Assembly: GCF_024199945.1 (NCBI RefSeq)
Contig: NZ_JANADP010000001.1
Span: 4,898,001-4,962,000, forward strand
Length of the DNA: 64,000 nucleotides
Source of the DNA: Bradyrhizobium sp. CCGUVB4N
GTDB taxonomy: Bacteria; Pseudomonadota; Alphaproteobacteria; Rhizobiales; Xanthobacteraceae
Direction: 5' to 3'
The notes under the pieces were generated by a model that was not told where the DNA came from, did not search any database, and saw nothing but the letters and a program-made list of their open reading frames with translations. The position numbers were made by a program, and so were the translations under genes. Each line of letters starts with the position of its first letter. The first letter of the stretch is position 1. Shown piece by piece: positions 10,737 to 19,240 of this stretch.

Positions 10737-11195
10737 TCACCTGGACAGGTCGAGGCTCATGAACTGGTTGTGAGGGCTCGCCTCATAGTCCGCAAACGGC
10801 GCACAAGTTATGAAGCCGGAACTGCGGTAGAGCGCGACGGCCGGAACGTGCAGGGGCGCCGTGCCGGTTTCCAGGCTGAGACGCGCGTAACCTCTTTTGC
10901 GGGCCTCAGCGATGATGTGGTGCAGGATGGTACGGCCAACACCGGTGCCACGCGCAGCCGGCGCCGCGCGCATCGACTTCACCTCTGCGTGCGCGTCATC
11001 CAGCTGCTTGAGAGCACCAAATCCAACCAGCGCGTCGTCTTGCCAAACGGTCCAGAACGTCACGCTCGGAGCTGAAAGACCGCTCGCATCCAACGCTTGT
11101 GCATGCTCGCCCATCACGCTCTGTAGTTCCGCAAGGTGATGCGCCAACAAATCGGCCACATGCGGTGCCTTCGGATCGTCTTGCTTGATTTCCAC
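10737..11195 (-). CDS. GNAT-family N-acetyltransferase
   Basis: 152-residue single-domain GNAT protein. The acetyl-CoA binding motif A is seen as RGTGVGRTILHHIIAEA around residues 80-95, followed by the typical motif B region ALYRSSGFITC. The last 30 residues resemble the small PhnO/YafP-like acetyltransferases. The substrate is unknown. It is the third gene of a minus-strand run after mazG and an unknown gene, with 21 bases to the latter. Confidence 0.85.
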   Translation of the reverse strand: MEIKQDDPKAPHVADLLAHHLAELQSVMGEHAQALDASGLSAPSVTFWTVWQDDALVGFGALKQLDDAHAEVKSMRAAPAARGTGVGRTILHHIIAEARKRGYARLSLETGTAPLHVPAVALYRSSGFITCAPFADYEASPHNQFMSLDLSR

Positions 11196-11216
11196 GTCGT
11201 ATCCTTGAACTTGAAA

Positions 11217-11633
11217 CTAGTCTTCGTCTTCGACCCACAGGCAACCACCACTGACTTCTCCAACGATGAGAATGCCTATGTCAAACGTGGATTTGGTCGC
11301 CGGATTCCACTGGTGCAGGCCCGAGCGGCAGTTTGAGAAAAGGCGAACTTTCTGGCCGTCGAATAGCTGCAAGAACTGTCCCCAGAGAGCCTCCGCACGA
11401 GCCGGGGACATGATCTCCGTATCGTAGGCGAGGTCTCGGCTCAGGATGCCGATTGCGATCGAGGCGGCTTCGGACCGGTCGACCGGACGATAGATCTCAG
11501 CCTCGTCCGATAGTCCAAAGCTTCGGGCGACGTCCGCGCAGGTGACATCCCCGTGGACGATGCCACATCGCGTATGCCCGACGCGCCGCTCGGCCAGGAT
11601 CTGACGACAGATATCGGGCTCTGATCCGATCAC
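11217..11633 (-). CDS. Hypothetical protein downstream of mazG
   Basis: 138-residue frame starting at GTG 11633, 12 bases after the mazG stop. No family is recognised. It has an N-terminal mixed helical part, a middle segment with conserved-looking ILSRDLAYDTEIM, and an acidic C-terminus (CLWVEDED). It contains several Cys residues (about positions 9, 18, 27, 102 and 132) and no membrane helix or signal peptide. Its support is the tight placement between mazG and the acetyltransferase gene, plus normal codon bias. The start lacks a clear ribosome binding site. Confidence 0.5.
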   Translation of the reverse strand: MIGSEPDICRQILAERRVGHTRCGIVHGDVTCADVARSFGLSDEAEIYRPVDRSEAASIAIGILSRDLAYDTEIMSPARAEALWGQFLQLFDGQKVRLFSNCRSGLHQWNPATKSTFDIGILIVGEVSGGCLWVEDED

Positions 11634-11645
11634 GGGCGATTTGCG

Positions 11646-12482
11646 TCAGCGAGGGGACGCCGGCTTCTTGTCGCCTTTCGCTGCGTTCCACAGCGCGTCC
11701 ATCTCCGCCAGCGAGGCCTGCTGCAGGGTGCGGCCCTGCGCCTCCAGCGCGCGTTCGATATAGGCAAAGCGCTTTTCGAATTTTGCGTTGGTTGCACGTA
11801 GCGCGGCTTCCGGATCGGCGTCGACATGGCGAGCGAGGTTGACGAGGGCGAACATGAGGTCGCCGGTTTCTTCCGCGATCTCCTGCTTGTCATTGCGATC
11901 GAGCGCGGCTTCGATCTCGTCCGCTTCCTCGCGGATCTTTTGCAGCACGGCGCGCGGATCGTTCCAGTCGAAGCCGACGGTGGAGGCCTTGCGCTGCAGC
12001 TCCATGGCGCGGGTCAGCGCGGGCTGGCCGGCCTTGACGCCCGACAGCAGAGATTTGTGCGGCGGCGTCGCCTCCGGCGGCCGTCGCGCGGCGCGCTCGG
12101 CTTTCTCCTCGGCCTTGATGCGGTCCCAGACTTCCTTGACGTGGGAGGAGGCGAGATTGCCATCCTTGTCGGCGAAGACGTGGGGATGGCGCCGGATCAT
12201 CTTGCGGGTGATGGCTTCGACGACATCGCCGAACGCAAACGCGTTCTGCTCCGAGGCCATCTGGGCATGGAACACCACCTGCAAGAGCAGATCGCCGAGC
12301 TCCTCCCTGAGGTCGTCGAGATCGTTGCGATCGATGGCGTCGACCACTTCATGGGCCTCTTCGATCGTATAGGGTGCGATGGTCGCAAAGTTCTGCTCGA
12401 GGTCCCAGGGGCAGCCGGTCACCGGCGTGCGCAGCGCGGCCATGATCTCGATCAGGCGGGAAATGTCGCGGGAAGGGGTCAT
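11646..12482 (-). CDS. mazG: MazG nucleoside triphosphate pyrophosphohydrolase
   Basis: 278-residue MazG with two MazG domains. The first has the metal-binding pattern EEAHEVVDAI ... LREELGDLLLQ, and the second has REEADEIEAAL ... EETGDLMFALVNLARH. MazG hydrolyses (d)NTPs to monophosphates and pyrophosphate, cleaning the nucleotide pool and moderating stringent signalling. The start at 12482 (MTPSRDISRLIEIMAAL) matches the family. The frame is open further upstream, but that part has no similarity to MazG. It diverges from queC, with 126 bases between the starts. Confidence 0.93.
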   Translation of the reverse strand: MTPSRDISRLIEIMAALRTPVTGCPWDLEQNFATIAPYTIEEAHEVVDAIDRNDLDDLREELGDLLLQVVFHAQMASEQNAFAFGDVVEAITRKMIRRHPHVFADKDGNLASSHVKEVWDRIKAEEKAERAARRPPEATPPHKSLLSGVKAGQPALTRAMELQRKASTVGFDWNDPRAVLQKIREEADEIEAALDRNDKQEIAEETGDLMFALVNLARHVDADPEAALRATNAKFEKRFAYIERALEAQGRTLQQASLAEMDALWNAAKGDKKPASPR

Positions 12483-12608
12483 TGCGGGGCAGTCTCCTGG
12501 GTCCCATGCCTTATGCCAAAAGCGGGCCGCCGTTCCCAGCGGCGGCAAGCGGAACAGGCCGATTTCCACCGATTGGCTGCTGCGCTTCACAGTGCTAAAG
12601 CCCGGGCC

Positions 12609-13322
12609 ATGAGCGACGCATTTTCATCACAAACCGCGCTGGTGCTGTTTTCCGGCGGCCAGGATTCCACCACCTGCCTTGCCTGGGCGCTCAGCCGCTT
12701 CGCACGCGTGGAAACGCTGGGGTTCGACTACGGGCAACGCCACGCCGTCGAGCTCCATTGCCACGACCGGCTGTTCGACGGCATCAAGGGCTTGCGTGCC
12801 GATTGGGCCGCCAAGCTCGGCGAGAGCCATACGCTGTCGATCCCGACGCTGGCCGCCGTGTCCGAGACGGCGCTGACGCGCGATGTCGCGATCGCGATGG
12901 GCGCCGACGGCCTGCCCAACACCTTCGTGCCCGGTCGCAATCTGGTGTTTTTGACGTTCGCCGCAGCGCTGGCGTATCGCCGGGGCATCACCCACATCGT
13001 CGGCGGCATGTGCGAGACCGACTATTCCGGCTATCCCGATTGCCGCGACGACACCATCCGCGCGATGCAGGCCGCGCTCTCGCTCGGCATGGCCCGCAAG
13101 TTCGAGCTGCATACGCCGCTGATGTGGATCGACAAGGCGGCGACGTGGAAGCTGGCGCATGACCTCGGCGGCGCGGGGCTCGTCGATCTCATCCGCGAGC
13201 AGTCGCACACCTGCTATCTCGGCGAACGCGGCGCGCAGCACGATTGGGGCTATGGCTGCGGCGAGTGCCCGGCGTGCAGCCTGCGGGCGAAGGGGTGGCG
13301 GGAGTTTGTGGCGGCGGGGTAG
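12609..13322 (+). CDS. queC: QueC 7-cyano-7-deazaguanine synthase
   Basis: 237-residue enzyme of the queuosine precursor pathway. It converts 7-carboxy-7-deazaguanine to preQ0 using ATP and ammonia. The N-terminal PP-loop SGGQDSTTCL binds ATP, and the C-terminal zinc site CGECPACSLRAKG is complete. The ATG at 12609 gives MSDAFSSQTALVLFSGG, the expected distance to the PP-loop. No other queuosine gene is present in the window. An intergenic repeat starts 18 bases after its stop. Confidence 0.95.
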   Translation: MSDAFSSQTALVLFSGGQDSTTCLAWALSRFARVETLGFDYGQRHAVELHCHDRLFDGIKGLRADWAAKLGESHTLSIPTLAAVSETALTRDVAIAMGADGLPNTFVPGRNLVFLTFAAALAYRRGITHIVGGMCETDYSGYPDCRDDTIRAMQAALSLGMARKFELHTPLMWIDKAATWKLAHDLGGAGLVDLIREQSHTCYLGERGAQHDWGYGCGECPACSLRAKGWREFVAAG

Positions 13323-13340
13323 TTGCCTCGCCAGACTCCT

Positions 13341-13482
13341 CTCGTGCCCCGGACGCGGCGCAGCGCTACTTCAGCGGTGCGCTGCAGAGCCGGGGCCCAT
13401 GTCTGTGTAGGATGCTGTGTGGCTTTCTGGGTCCCGGCTCTGCGCCGCAGCGTTGCACGCTGCAGCGCGTCCGGGACACGAG
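13341..13482. repeat. GC-rich intergenic inverted repeat (Bradyrhizobium-type)
   Basis: A 142-base element between the convergent ends of queC and the nitrile hydratase activator gene. The left arm (13341-13399) begins CTCGTGCCCCGGACGCGGCG and ends GAGCCGGGGCCCA. The right arm (13428-13482) is its imperfect reverse complement, from TGGGTCCCGGCTCTGCGCCG to GTCCGGGACACGAG, with a 28-base loop. Such elements built on CCCGGAC/GCTGCAGCG are common between genes in Bradyrhizobium genomes. It could act as a bidirectional terminator. This is the only copy seen in the window. Confidence 0.7.
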
Positions 13483-13495
13483 AGTGAGGCACTAG

Positions 13496-13873
13496 CTAGC
13501 CAAAATCCTCGTCCCGCAGCTCGATCGGCTTGCCATGCGGCGTACGATCCGCCGCATGATCCCAGGCATCGCGATAGCGATGCAGCGTGTCGATCGACGC
13601 CACGCCCTTGCGGGCGACGAGCCCTTCCAGGGTGGCGAGCCAGTGCAGATAATAGGTCTCGCCTGTATCGGGATCTCCGGCGGCCTGCGCGCGCTTGATC
13701 TCATCGGCCAAGGCTGCGGCCCATTCCGGCCAGGTGAAGACGCCGCGGTCGTGCAGGGTCAGCGCCATGGCGAAGGCGTGTGCTTCCCAGGGCGCGCGGA
13801 ACACCGGGCCGTCGTCATCGCGCGGAATGCTCGGAATGGCTGCCGTCGCAGCGGCAGCGGCCTTGCTGCTCAT
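13496..13873 (-). CDS. Nitrile hydratase accessory (activator) protein
   Basis: 125-residue nitrile hydratase accessory protein, related to the N-terminal part of the beta subunit and to the cobalt-insertion chaperones NhlE/P14K. Recognisable stretches are PVFRAPWEAHAFAMALTL, FTWPEWAAALADEI and TYYLHWLATLEGLV. It helps load the metal into the alpha subunit. Its ATG overlaps the beta-subunit stop (TAATG), so translation is coupled. It is the third gene of the alpha-beta-activator operon. Confidence 0.9.
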   Translation of the reverse strand: MSSKAAAAATAAIPSIPRDDDGPVFRAPWEAHAFAMALTLHDRGVFTWPEWAAALADEIKRAQAAGDPDTGETYYLHWLATLEGLVARKGVASIDTLHRYRDAWDHAADRTPHGKPIELRDEDFG

Positions 13874-14532
13874 TACGCCGGATCCAGATAAGGCTCGAAC
13901 GCGTCGATCGAGACTTTCAGCGTCGGATCACCATCCGCGCCCCAGAGATCGCGGCCTTCGAATACGACGGTGTAGAGCCATTGCGGATTCTCACCGAGCT
14001 CCATCGCCGCGGAATCCGGAAACACGTGGCAGCCATGGTTCAGCTCGACCACGCCGACATGGCCGCGCACATAGCGCGGCAGCCGCGTGTGCGTGGTCGG
14101 GTGGATGTTCTTCGCACGGACGCGATCGCCGATGTTGAATTTGGCGGCCGCAGCGGCAGGGCGGGCGAACTTGCCGCGCACCATGATGCGCTCGACATTG
14201 GCGAGGTCGAACTTGCCGTGCTTGAGCGCCTTGCCGGGCTGCATCGCATGACCGGCGGCGACCTCTTCGCGCGTGAGGTAGCCCTTCTCGATCAGCATCT
14301 CCTCGAGCCCGAGGAACCACTTCTTGTAGTAGGAGCTCGAGAGGTAGACATGCGGCGGCAGCGTCTCGCGATAGAAGCGCGAGGTGTCGATGTTGAAGGC
14401 GCCGGCCGCGCCCATCGCGCGCACCATCGCCAGCACGCGGGACTCCCACTCCTCGTGGAAGACAGGCTCGTTCGGCTCAGGCTCGACCTTGCCGAACCCG
14501 TCCATGCCGCCCATGTCATGGACGCCGTTCAC
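13873..14532 (-). CDS. nthB: Nitrile hydratase subunit beta
   Basis: 219-residue beta subunit, which with alpha forms the heterodimer that hydrates nitriles to amides. It begins VNGVHDMGGMDGFGKVEPE, the family signature. Middle and end show FHEEWESRVLAM, SRFYRETLPPHVYLSSSYY and a C-terminal SH3-like barrel (FNIGDRVRAKNIHPTTHTRLP, YTVVFEGRDLWG). The start is GTG at 14532, overlapping the alpha stop in the sequence GTGA. The usual ATG is replaced, and expression must rely on coupling to alpha. Confidence 0.95.
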   Translation of the reverse strand: MNGVHDMGGMDGFGKVEPEPNEPVFHEEWESRVLAMVRAMGAAGAFNIDTSRFYRETLPPHVYLSSSYYKKWFLGLEEMLIEKGYLTREEVAAGHAMQPGKALKHGKFDLANVERIMVRGKFARPAAAAAKFNIGDRVRAKNIHPTTHTRLPRYVRGHVGVVELNHGCHVFPDSAAMELGENPQWLYTVVFEGRDLWGADGDPTLKVSIDAFEPYLDPA

Positions 14533-15164
14533 GACGGCGCTCCGGGCGTCTTGGGAAAGCCCGTACCGATCATGGAGTCGCGGGTGACGAGGTCGGCGAG
14601 CTGCTCCTCGCTCCAGCCCTCGGTGCCTGCGGGCCGCATCGGTAGCACCAGGAAGCGCGTCTCGGCGGTCGAATCCCACACGCGCACCTCGATGTCCTTC
14701 GGCAGCGTCACGTCGAAATCGGCGAGCACGCCACGCGGGTCTTTCACCGCGCGCGAGCGATAGGGCGAGGCCTTGTACCAGACCGGCGGCAGCCCGAGCA
14801 TTTCCCAGGGGTAGCAGGAGCACAACGTGCACACGACCATGTTGTGTCGCTGCGGCGTGTTCTCGACCACGACGAGATGGTCCCCGACGCGGCTGACATG
14901 GCCGAGCGTGCCAATCGCCTTGCTGCCATCCTCCAGCAGGGCCTTCTTGAATGCCGGATCGGTCCAGGCCTTGGCGACGACGCGCGCGCCGTTATGCGGG
15001 CCGATCTTGGTCTCATAGGCCTGGATGATGGCATCGAGCGCGGCCGGCTCGACGTAACCCTTTTCGGTCAGAATCGTCTCGAGTGCGCGCACGCGCAGCT
15101 CGGTCTCCGACAATTCCGAGTGGTCGTGATCGTGGTGATGATGGTGGTCGTGATCGTGGCTCAT
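14529..15164 (-). CDS. nthA: Nitrile hydratase subunit alpha, cobalt type
   Basis: 211-residue alpha subunit carrying the metal site. The cysteine cluster C112-T-L-C115-S-C117 (VCTLCSCYPW) is intact. Thr after the first Cys is the pattern of cobalt enzymes (iron enzymes have Ser), so a low-spin Co(III) centre is predicted. The N-terminus is a His/Asp run, MSHDHDHHHHHDHDH, which may bind metal before insertion. The ATG at 15164 is chosen; an ATG at 15185 has a better AAGGA site and would add seven residues. First gene of the three-gene operon, divergent from the enoyl-CoA hydratase gene. Confidence 0.95.
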   Translation of the reverse strand: MSHDHDHHHHHDHDHSELSETELRVRALETILTEKGYVEPAALDAIIQAYETKIGPHNGARVVAKAWTDPAFKKALLEDGSKAIGTLGHVSRVGDHLVVVENTPQRHNMVVCTLCSCYPWEMLGLPPVWYKASPYRSRAVKDPRGVLADFDVTLPKDIEVRVWDSTAETRFLVLPMRPAGTEGWSEEQLADLVTRDSMIGTGFPKTPGAPS

Positions 15165-15285
15165 GGCGCGAAAGATTAAGCGCATGGTCCTTGCCTGTCG
15201 AGCCTTCGTTGCAGCGCGGTCGGTCCCATATTCGTGACGTCGTTTGTGGGCTAACATCATCGAAAATCAGCTTCGGAGGCGCCCC

Positions 15286-16092
15286 ATGAAAGACTTCGTC
15301 AAGATCGAGAGGGGCCTCGGCCCCGATGGGCGGATCGCGGTGGTGCGGTTCGACCGTCATGACGGCATCAATGCGCTGTCGCCGGAGGCGCTGCGCCAGC
15401 TCACCGCAGCGGCGCGCTCCTTCGAGGATGACGCGGCGACGTCCGTCGTGGTGCTGACCGGCAATTCGGGCGCGTTCAGCGCCGGCTTCGATTTGAAGGA
15501 CGCCGAAGGGCGCTCGCGCAAGGAGATGGATCTCGGCGCGCTGAGACGGCATCTCAAGCTCGGACCGCGCCTGACGCACGCATGGCAGGAGATGGAGCAG
15601 ATCACGATCGCGGCGATCGAAGGCTTTTGCGTCGGCGGCGGCGTGGCGCTTGCGGTCGCACTCGACTTCCGCGTGATGGGCGGCGATGCGCATCTGCGCG
15701 TGCCCGAGATCGGGCTCGGCATGAACATGAGCTGGCAGAGTATCCCGCGCATGTTGCATCTGATCGGACCGGCCCGCACCAAGCAGGCGGTGATCCTCGC
15801 CGGCGAGCGCATCTCCGCTGACGAGGCCTATCAATGGGGCCTGGTCGAGCAGGTCGTCGATCCCGGCCATGCCTTTGATGCCGCCATGGAGCTGGCGCGC
15901 AAGGTGGCCGCGCAGCCGCCGCTGTCGGTCGCGATGACCAAGCTGACCGTCAACCGGCTCGCGCACGCGCTGGACGATCTCGCCAGCCACATGGATATCG
16001 ACCAGTTCGCGCTGGCGAGCCTCAGCGAGGACCACAAGGAGGGCGTCGAGGCGTTCCTGACGCGGCGCAAGCCTAAGTTTAAGGGAAGGTAG
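15286..16092 (+). CDS. Enoyl-CoA hydratase/isomerase family protein
   Basis: 268-residue crotonase-fold enzyme. The oxyanion-hole region NSGAFSAGFDLKDA (around residues 60-75) and the second conserved block GFCVGGGVALAVALDFRV (around 112-130) are clear. The C-terminus has the family pattern AVILAGERISADEAYQWGLVEQVV. It acts on an unidentified acyl-CoA, probably in fatty-acid or related acid breakdown. The ATG at 15286 follows GGAGG (15275-15279). It faces the nitrile hydratase operon from a 121-base divergent region, but no functional link is evident. Confidence 0.85.
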   Translation: MKDFVKIERGLGPDGRIAVVRFDRHDGINALSPEALRQLTAAARSFEDDAATSVVVLTGNSGAFSAGFDLKDAEGRSRKEMDLGALRRHLKLGPRLTHAWQEMEQITIAAIEGFCVGGGVALAVALDFRVMGGDAHLRVPEIGLGMNMSWQSIPRMLHLIGPARTKQAVILAGERISADEAYQWGLVEQVVDPGHAFDAAMELARKVAAQPPLSVAMTKLTVNRLAHALDDLASHMDIDQFALASLSEDHKEGVEAFLTRRKPKFKGR

Positions 16093-16217
16093 CCAACGCT
16101 TTCTTTACCGCTTTGCACAGGAGGGATGCGCCGCAAACTCATTCTCAATGCTGCCTGCGCTATCCACCCCGCATGTTCTGCCCGGAGGTGGGCGTTCGTG
16201 GTTAAGGAATTGCAGAC

Positions 16218-17459
16218 ATGCTCGCCGCCGAGACGCACGTCGTCGTACCTGATCTGGTACTCGCCAGCGGCATTGTGATCGCGCTGCTGATTGCGCTGGT
16301 CGCCGGCATCTGGCTGCGCTCCCGCCGCCTGTTCGGCAAGCTCATCGCGCTCGAAGCCGAACGCGCCGATCACGCGAGACAACTCCAGGACACCAACGCC
16401 CGGCTGACCTCATCGCTCAAGGCGGCCGAGATCCGTACCAAGGAAATCGCGCTGCTGACCGAGCTCTCCGGCCTGCTGCAGTCCTGCCAGAAGCCGGACG
16501 AGGTTTTTGCCGCGGTCGAGACCTATGCCGGCTTCCTGTTTCCGGAGGAGGCGGGCGCGCTGTACCTGATGAACGACGCCCGTGACGGCGTCACACGCGG
16601 GCCGCGCTGGGGCGAGGTGGCCGCGACATCGCAGGCGTTTGCGCTGGAAGATTGCTGGGCACTGCGCCGCGGCACCAAATTCCCGGTCTCCGAGGCGAGC
16701 CAGGGGCTCGTCTGCGGCCATGCCTGCTGCGAGGCCGGCGCCGGCACTTATGTTTGCGAACCCCTGGTTGCGCAGAACACGCTGCTCGGCGTGCTCTATC
16801 GTGAAGCCGGCAATGCTTGCTTTGCCGACGGCACCGACCAGCTTGCGACGATGCTTGCCGAGCAAATTTCGCTGGCGCTCGCCAACCTCCAGCTGCGCGA
16901 GCAGTTGCGCAGCCAGGCTATCCGCGACCAGCTCACCGGCCTCTACAACCGCCGCTTCCTCGAGGACGCGCTCGCGCGCGAATCCGGCCGGGCGATGCGC
17001 ACCGGCGAGACGATGGCGCTCTTGATCATCGACGTCGACCATTTCAAGAAGATCAACGACACCTTCGGCCACGAATCCGGCGACGCGGTGCTGCGCGAGC
17101 TCGGCGCGGTGCTCGAGAAGACCATCCGCAAGACCGACATCGTCGGCCGCTTCGGCGGCGAGGAATTCCTGGTGCTGATGCCGGGCGCCGATATCGACGC
17201 GGCCATGTCACGCGCCAATGCCGTGCTCGATGCGGTCCGCGCGATGCATGTCGACATCCCCAACGGCGCGCCATTGCGCAACATCACGGCGTCGATCGGC
17301 CTTGCCGTGACGCCGCTGCACGTGCCGAAGGGCGACATGCTGGTGGCAGCGGCCGACACGGCGCTGTACCAGGCCAAGGGGCAGGGCCGTAACCGGGTCG
17401 TCGAGTCCGACCGCCGCTCCCTGATGGTGCCGCTCGCCAAGACGGGGACAGACGGCTAG
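16218..17459 (+). CDS. GGDEF diguanylate cyclase with GAF domain
   Basis: 413 residues. One N-terminal membrane helix lies at about 15-35 (ASGIVIALLIALVAGIWL), followed by a short coiled coil, a GAF-like sensor domain (about 80-225) and a GGDEF domain (about 235-400). The active-site loop is GGEEF, so it should make cyclic di-GMP. The inhibitory I-site RKTD lies five residues before it, so product feedback is likely. The GAF part contains several Cys residues (CGHACCEAGAG), which might sense redox or bind a ligand. It stands alone between two unrelated genes. Confidence 0.92.
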   Translation: MLAAETHVVVPDLVLASGIVIALLIALVAGIWLRSRRLFGKLIALEAERADHARQLQDTNARLTSSLKAAEIRTKEIALLTELSGLLQSCQKPDEVFAAVETYAGFLFPEEAGALYLMNDARDGVTRGPRWGEVAATSQAFALEDCWALRRGTKFPVSEASQGLVCGHACCEAGAGTYVCEPLVAQNTLLGVLYREAGNACFADGTDQLATMLAEQISLALANLQLREQLRSQAIRDQLTGLYNRRFLEDALARESGRAMRTGETMALLIIDVDHFKKINDTFGHESGDAVLRELGAVLEKTIRKTDIVGRFGGEEFLVLMPGADIDAAMSRANAVLDAVRAMHVDIPNGAPLRNITASIGLAVTPLHVPKGDMLVAAADTALYQAKGQGRNRVVESDRRSLMVPLAKTGTDG

Positions 17460-17564
17460 CCGGCTTCGCGCAGGCATTGAATCGCCCGCCGATCTGTGCC
17501 GTAACAGGCTTTGGCGGCAGCGGCTCGGTCAACGATCCCGCGCGCGCCGCGGGAGGGACCGGGA

Positions 17565-19007
17565 ATGCATCGCTGGAAGCTGATTGCGCCGCTGGTGGTA
17601 TGGCTCGCGATCTATCTGTGGCCGGTTCCGGCGGGCCTCAACGTCAATCAGTGGCACTATTTTGCCGTGTTCGCGGCCGTCATCACCGGGCTGATCCTGG
17701 AATCGATGCCGGTCGGCGCGGTCGGCCTGATCGGGCTGACGGTCGCAGGCGTCGGCGGCTATGTCGATCCCGATCCCGGCAAATCGCTGCGCTGGATGCT
17801 GGCAGGATTCGCCGAGAGCACGGTGTGGCTGATCGTCGGCGCCTTCGTGTTCTCGATCGGCTATCGCAAGAGCCAGCTCGGCCGGCGCATCGCACTGGTG
17901 CTGGTGCGGCGCCTGGGACGCAACACGCTCGGTCTCGGCTACGCGGTCGCGATGTCCGACTTCCTGCTTGCCCCCGCGACGCCGTCCAACACCGCGCGCA
18001 GCGGCGGCATCGTCTATCCCATCATCAGCAACATCCCGCGCATCTACGGCTCCGAGCCGGGGCCGACCGCCGGCAAGATCGGCACCTACGTGATGTGGAC
18101 CGCGTTCGCGGCGACCGCGATCACCAGCTCGCTGTTCTTCACCGCACTGGCGCCGAACGCGGCGGCGCTCGCCATCGCCAAGAAGACGGTCGGTGTCGAC
18201 GTGAGCTGGGGCCAGTGGTTCATCGGCTTCGCGCCGCTCGGCATTCTCCTGATGATCCTCGTGCCGCTGCTCAGCTACGCGATCTGCCGGCCGGAGGTGA
18301 AGCACAGCCCCGAGATCTCCGACTGGGCCGCGAACGAGCTCGCGGAGATGGGCCCGATGTCGCGCAACGAGTGGATCATGCTGGCGCTGATCATCCTCGC
18401 GATGTTCCTGTGGATCGCGGGCTCGAGCCCGGACATCCATGTGCCCGTGCTCGGCTCGAACTTCGTCAATGCCACGACCGTCGTGTTCATCGTGATCTCG
18501 CTGATGCTGGTGACCGGCGTGATCGAGTTCGCCGACATCGTCAGCGAGAAGAGCGCCTGGGAGGTGTTCTTCTATTTCACCTCGCTGCTCACGCTCGCCT
18601 CGGGCCTCAACGAGATCGGCTTCATCAAATGGTTTGCGAACGAATTCGCCAAACCGCTCGCAGGCCTCACGCCTTCGACCGCGATGATCCTGCTGGTCGC
18701 GCTGTTCTTCTGGATCCACTATTTCTTCTCGAGCATCACCTCGCATGCCGCCGCCGTGCTGCCTGTCGTGCTCGCGGTCGGTTCCGGTATCGCCGATCTG
18801 CCGGTGACGACGCTGGCGATGCTCTGCATGTACTCGCTCGGTCTGATGGGCGTGATCTCGCCTTACGCCACGGGGCCGGCGCCGATGTATTACGGCAGCG
18901 GCTATATCGGGAAGGGGCAATTCTGGGGCTTTGGCCTGATCTTCGGAGTGCTCTATTTCGCCGGGCTGCTGCTGATCGTGCTGCCCTGGCTGCAAATGGT
19001 CCGGTGA
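17565..19007 (+). CDS. DASS-family anion:sodium symporter (dicarboxylate type)
   Basis: 480-residue membrane protein with about 12 helices, of the SLC13/DASS family. It contains the substrate-site motif PATPSNTARSGGIVYPI near residue 140, typical of the DiT1-like 2-oxoglutarate/malate and citrate/tartrate subgroup, and a matching second half, FFSSITSHAAAVLPV, near 390. It most likely imports di- or tricarboxylates into the cytoplasm. The ATG at 17565 follows GGGAGG; the frame is open for 18 codons further upstream. No regulator is adjacent. Confidence 0.88.
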   Translation: MHRWKLIAPLVVWLAIYLWPVPAGLNVNQWHYFAVFAAVITGLILESMPVGAVGLIGLTVAGVGGYVDPDPGKSLRWMLAGFAESTVWLIVGAFVFSIGYRKSQLGRRIALVLVRRLGRNTLGLGYAVAMSDFLLAPATPSNTARSGGIVYPIISNIPRIYGSEPGPTAGKIGTYVMWTAFAATAITSSLFFTALAPNAAALAIAKKTVGVDVSWGQWFIGFAPLGILLMILVPLLSYAICRPEVKHSPEISDWAANELAEMGPMSRNEWIMLALIILAMFLWIAGSSPDIHVPVLGSNFVNATTVVFIVISLMLVTGVIEFADIVSEKSAWEVFFYFTSLLTLASGLNEIGFIKWFANEFAKPLAGLTPSTAMILLVALFFWIHYFFSSITSHAAAVLPVVLAVGSGIADLPVTTLAMLCMYSLGLMGVISPYATGPAPMYYGSGYIGKGQFWGFGLIFGVLYFAGLLLIVLPWLQMVR

Positions 19008-19240
19008 GCCCGGCCGCAGGCTGATACCCCTGGCAGACGAATTTTCTTCCCAGCCGGGGGATTGGGAAAACTTCGCCCAATCGCCAGCAAATATCTGAAA
19101 TTGCAAGAAAGACTGGAAAAGGCGATGGTGTGTTGCAGTGCAGCGTCGCCGTTCGGCACCTGTCACTGTTCCACCCTCTGTCGCTTGGATGGCGACCTGG
19201 TTCTCGTGCGCCTCTCGGGCGGGCGAGCTAAATATCGTGC

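Noticed and set aside
12483..12590. Longer MazG start at 12590
   Set aside because: The extra 36 residues have no similarity to MazG, and the ATG at 12482 matches the family N-terminus.
19008..19240. Possible SAM-type riboswitch before metN (AGCTAAAT near the start codon)
   Set aside because: Only the GCTAAA-like end of a SAM-II element is present. The paired GATTTA region and pseudoknot partner could not be found, so it is not listed.
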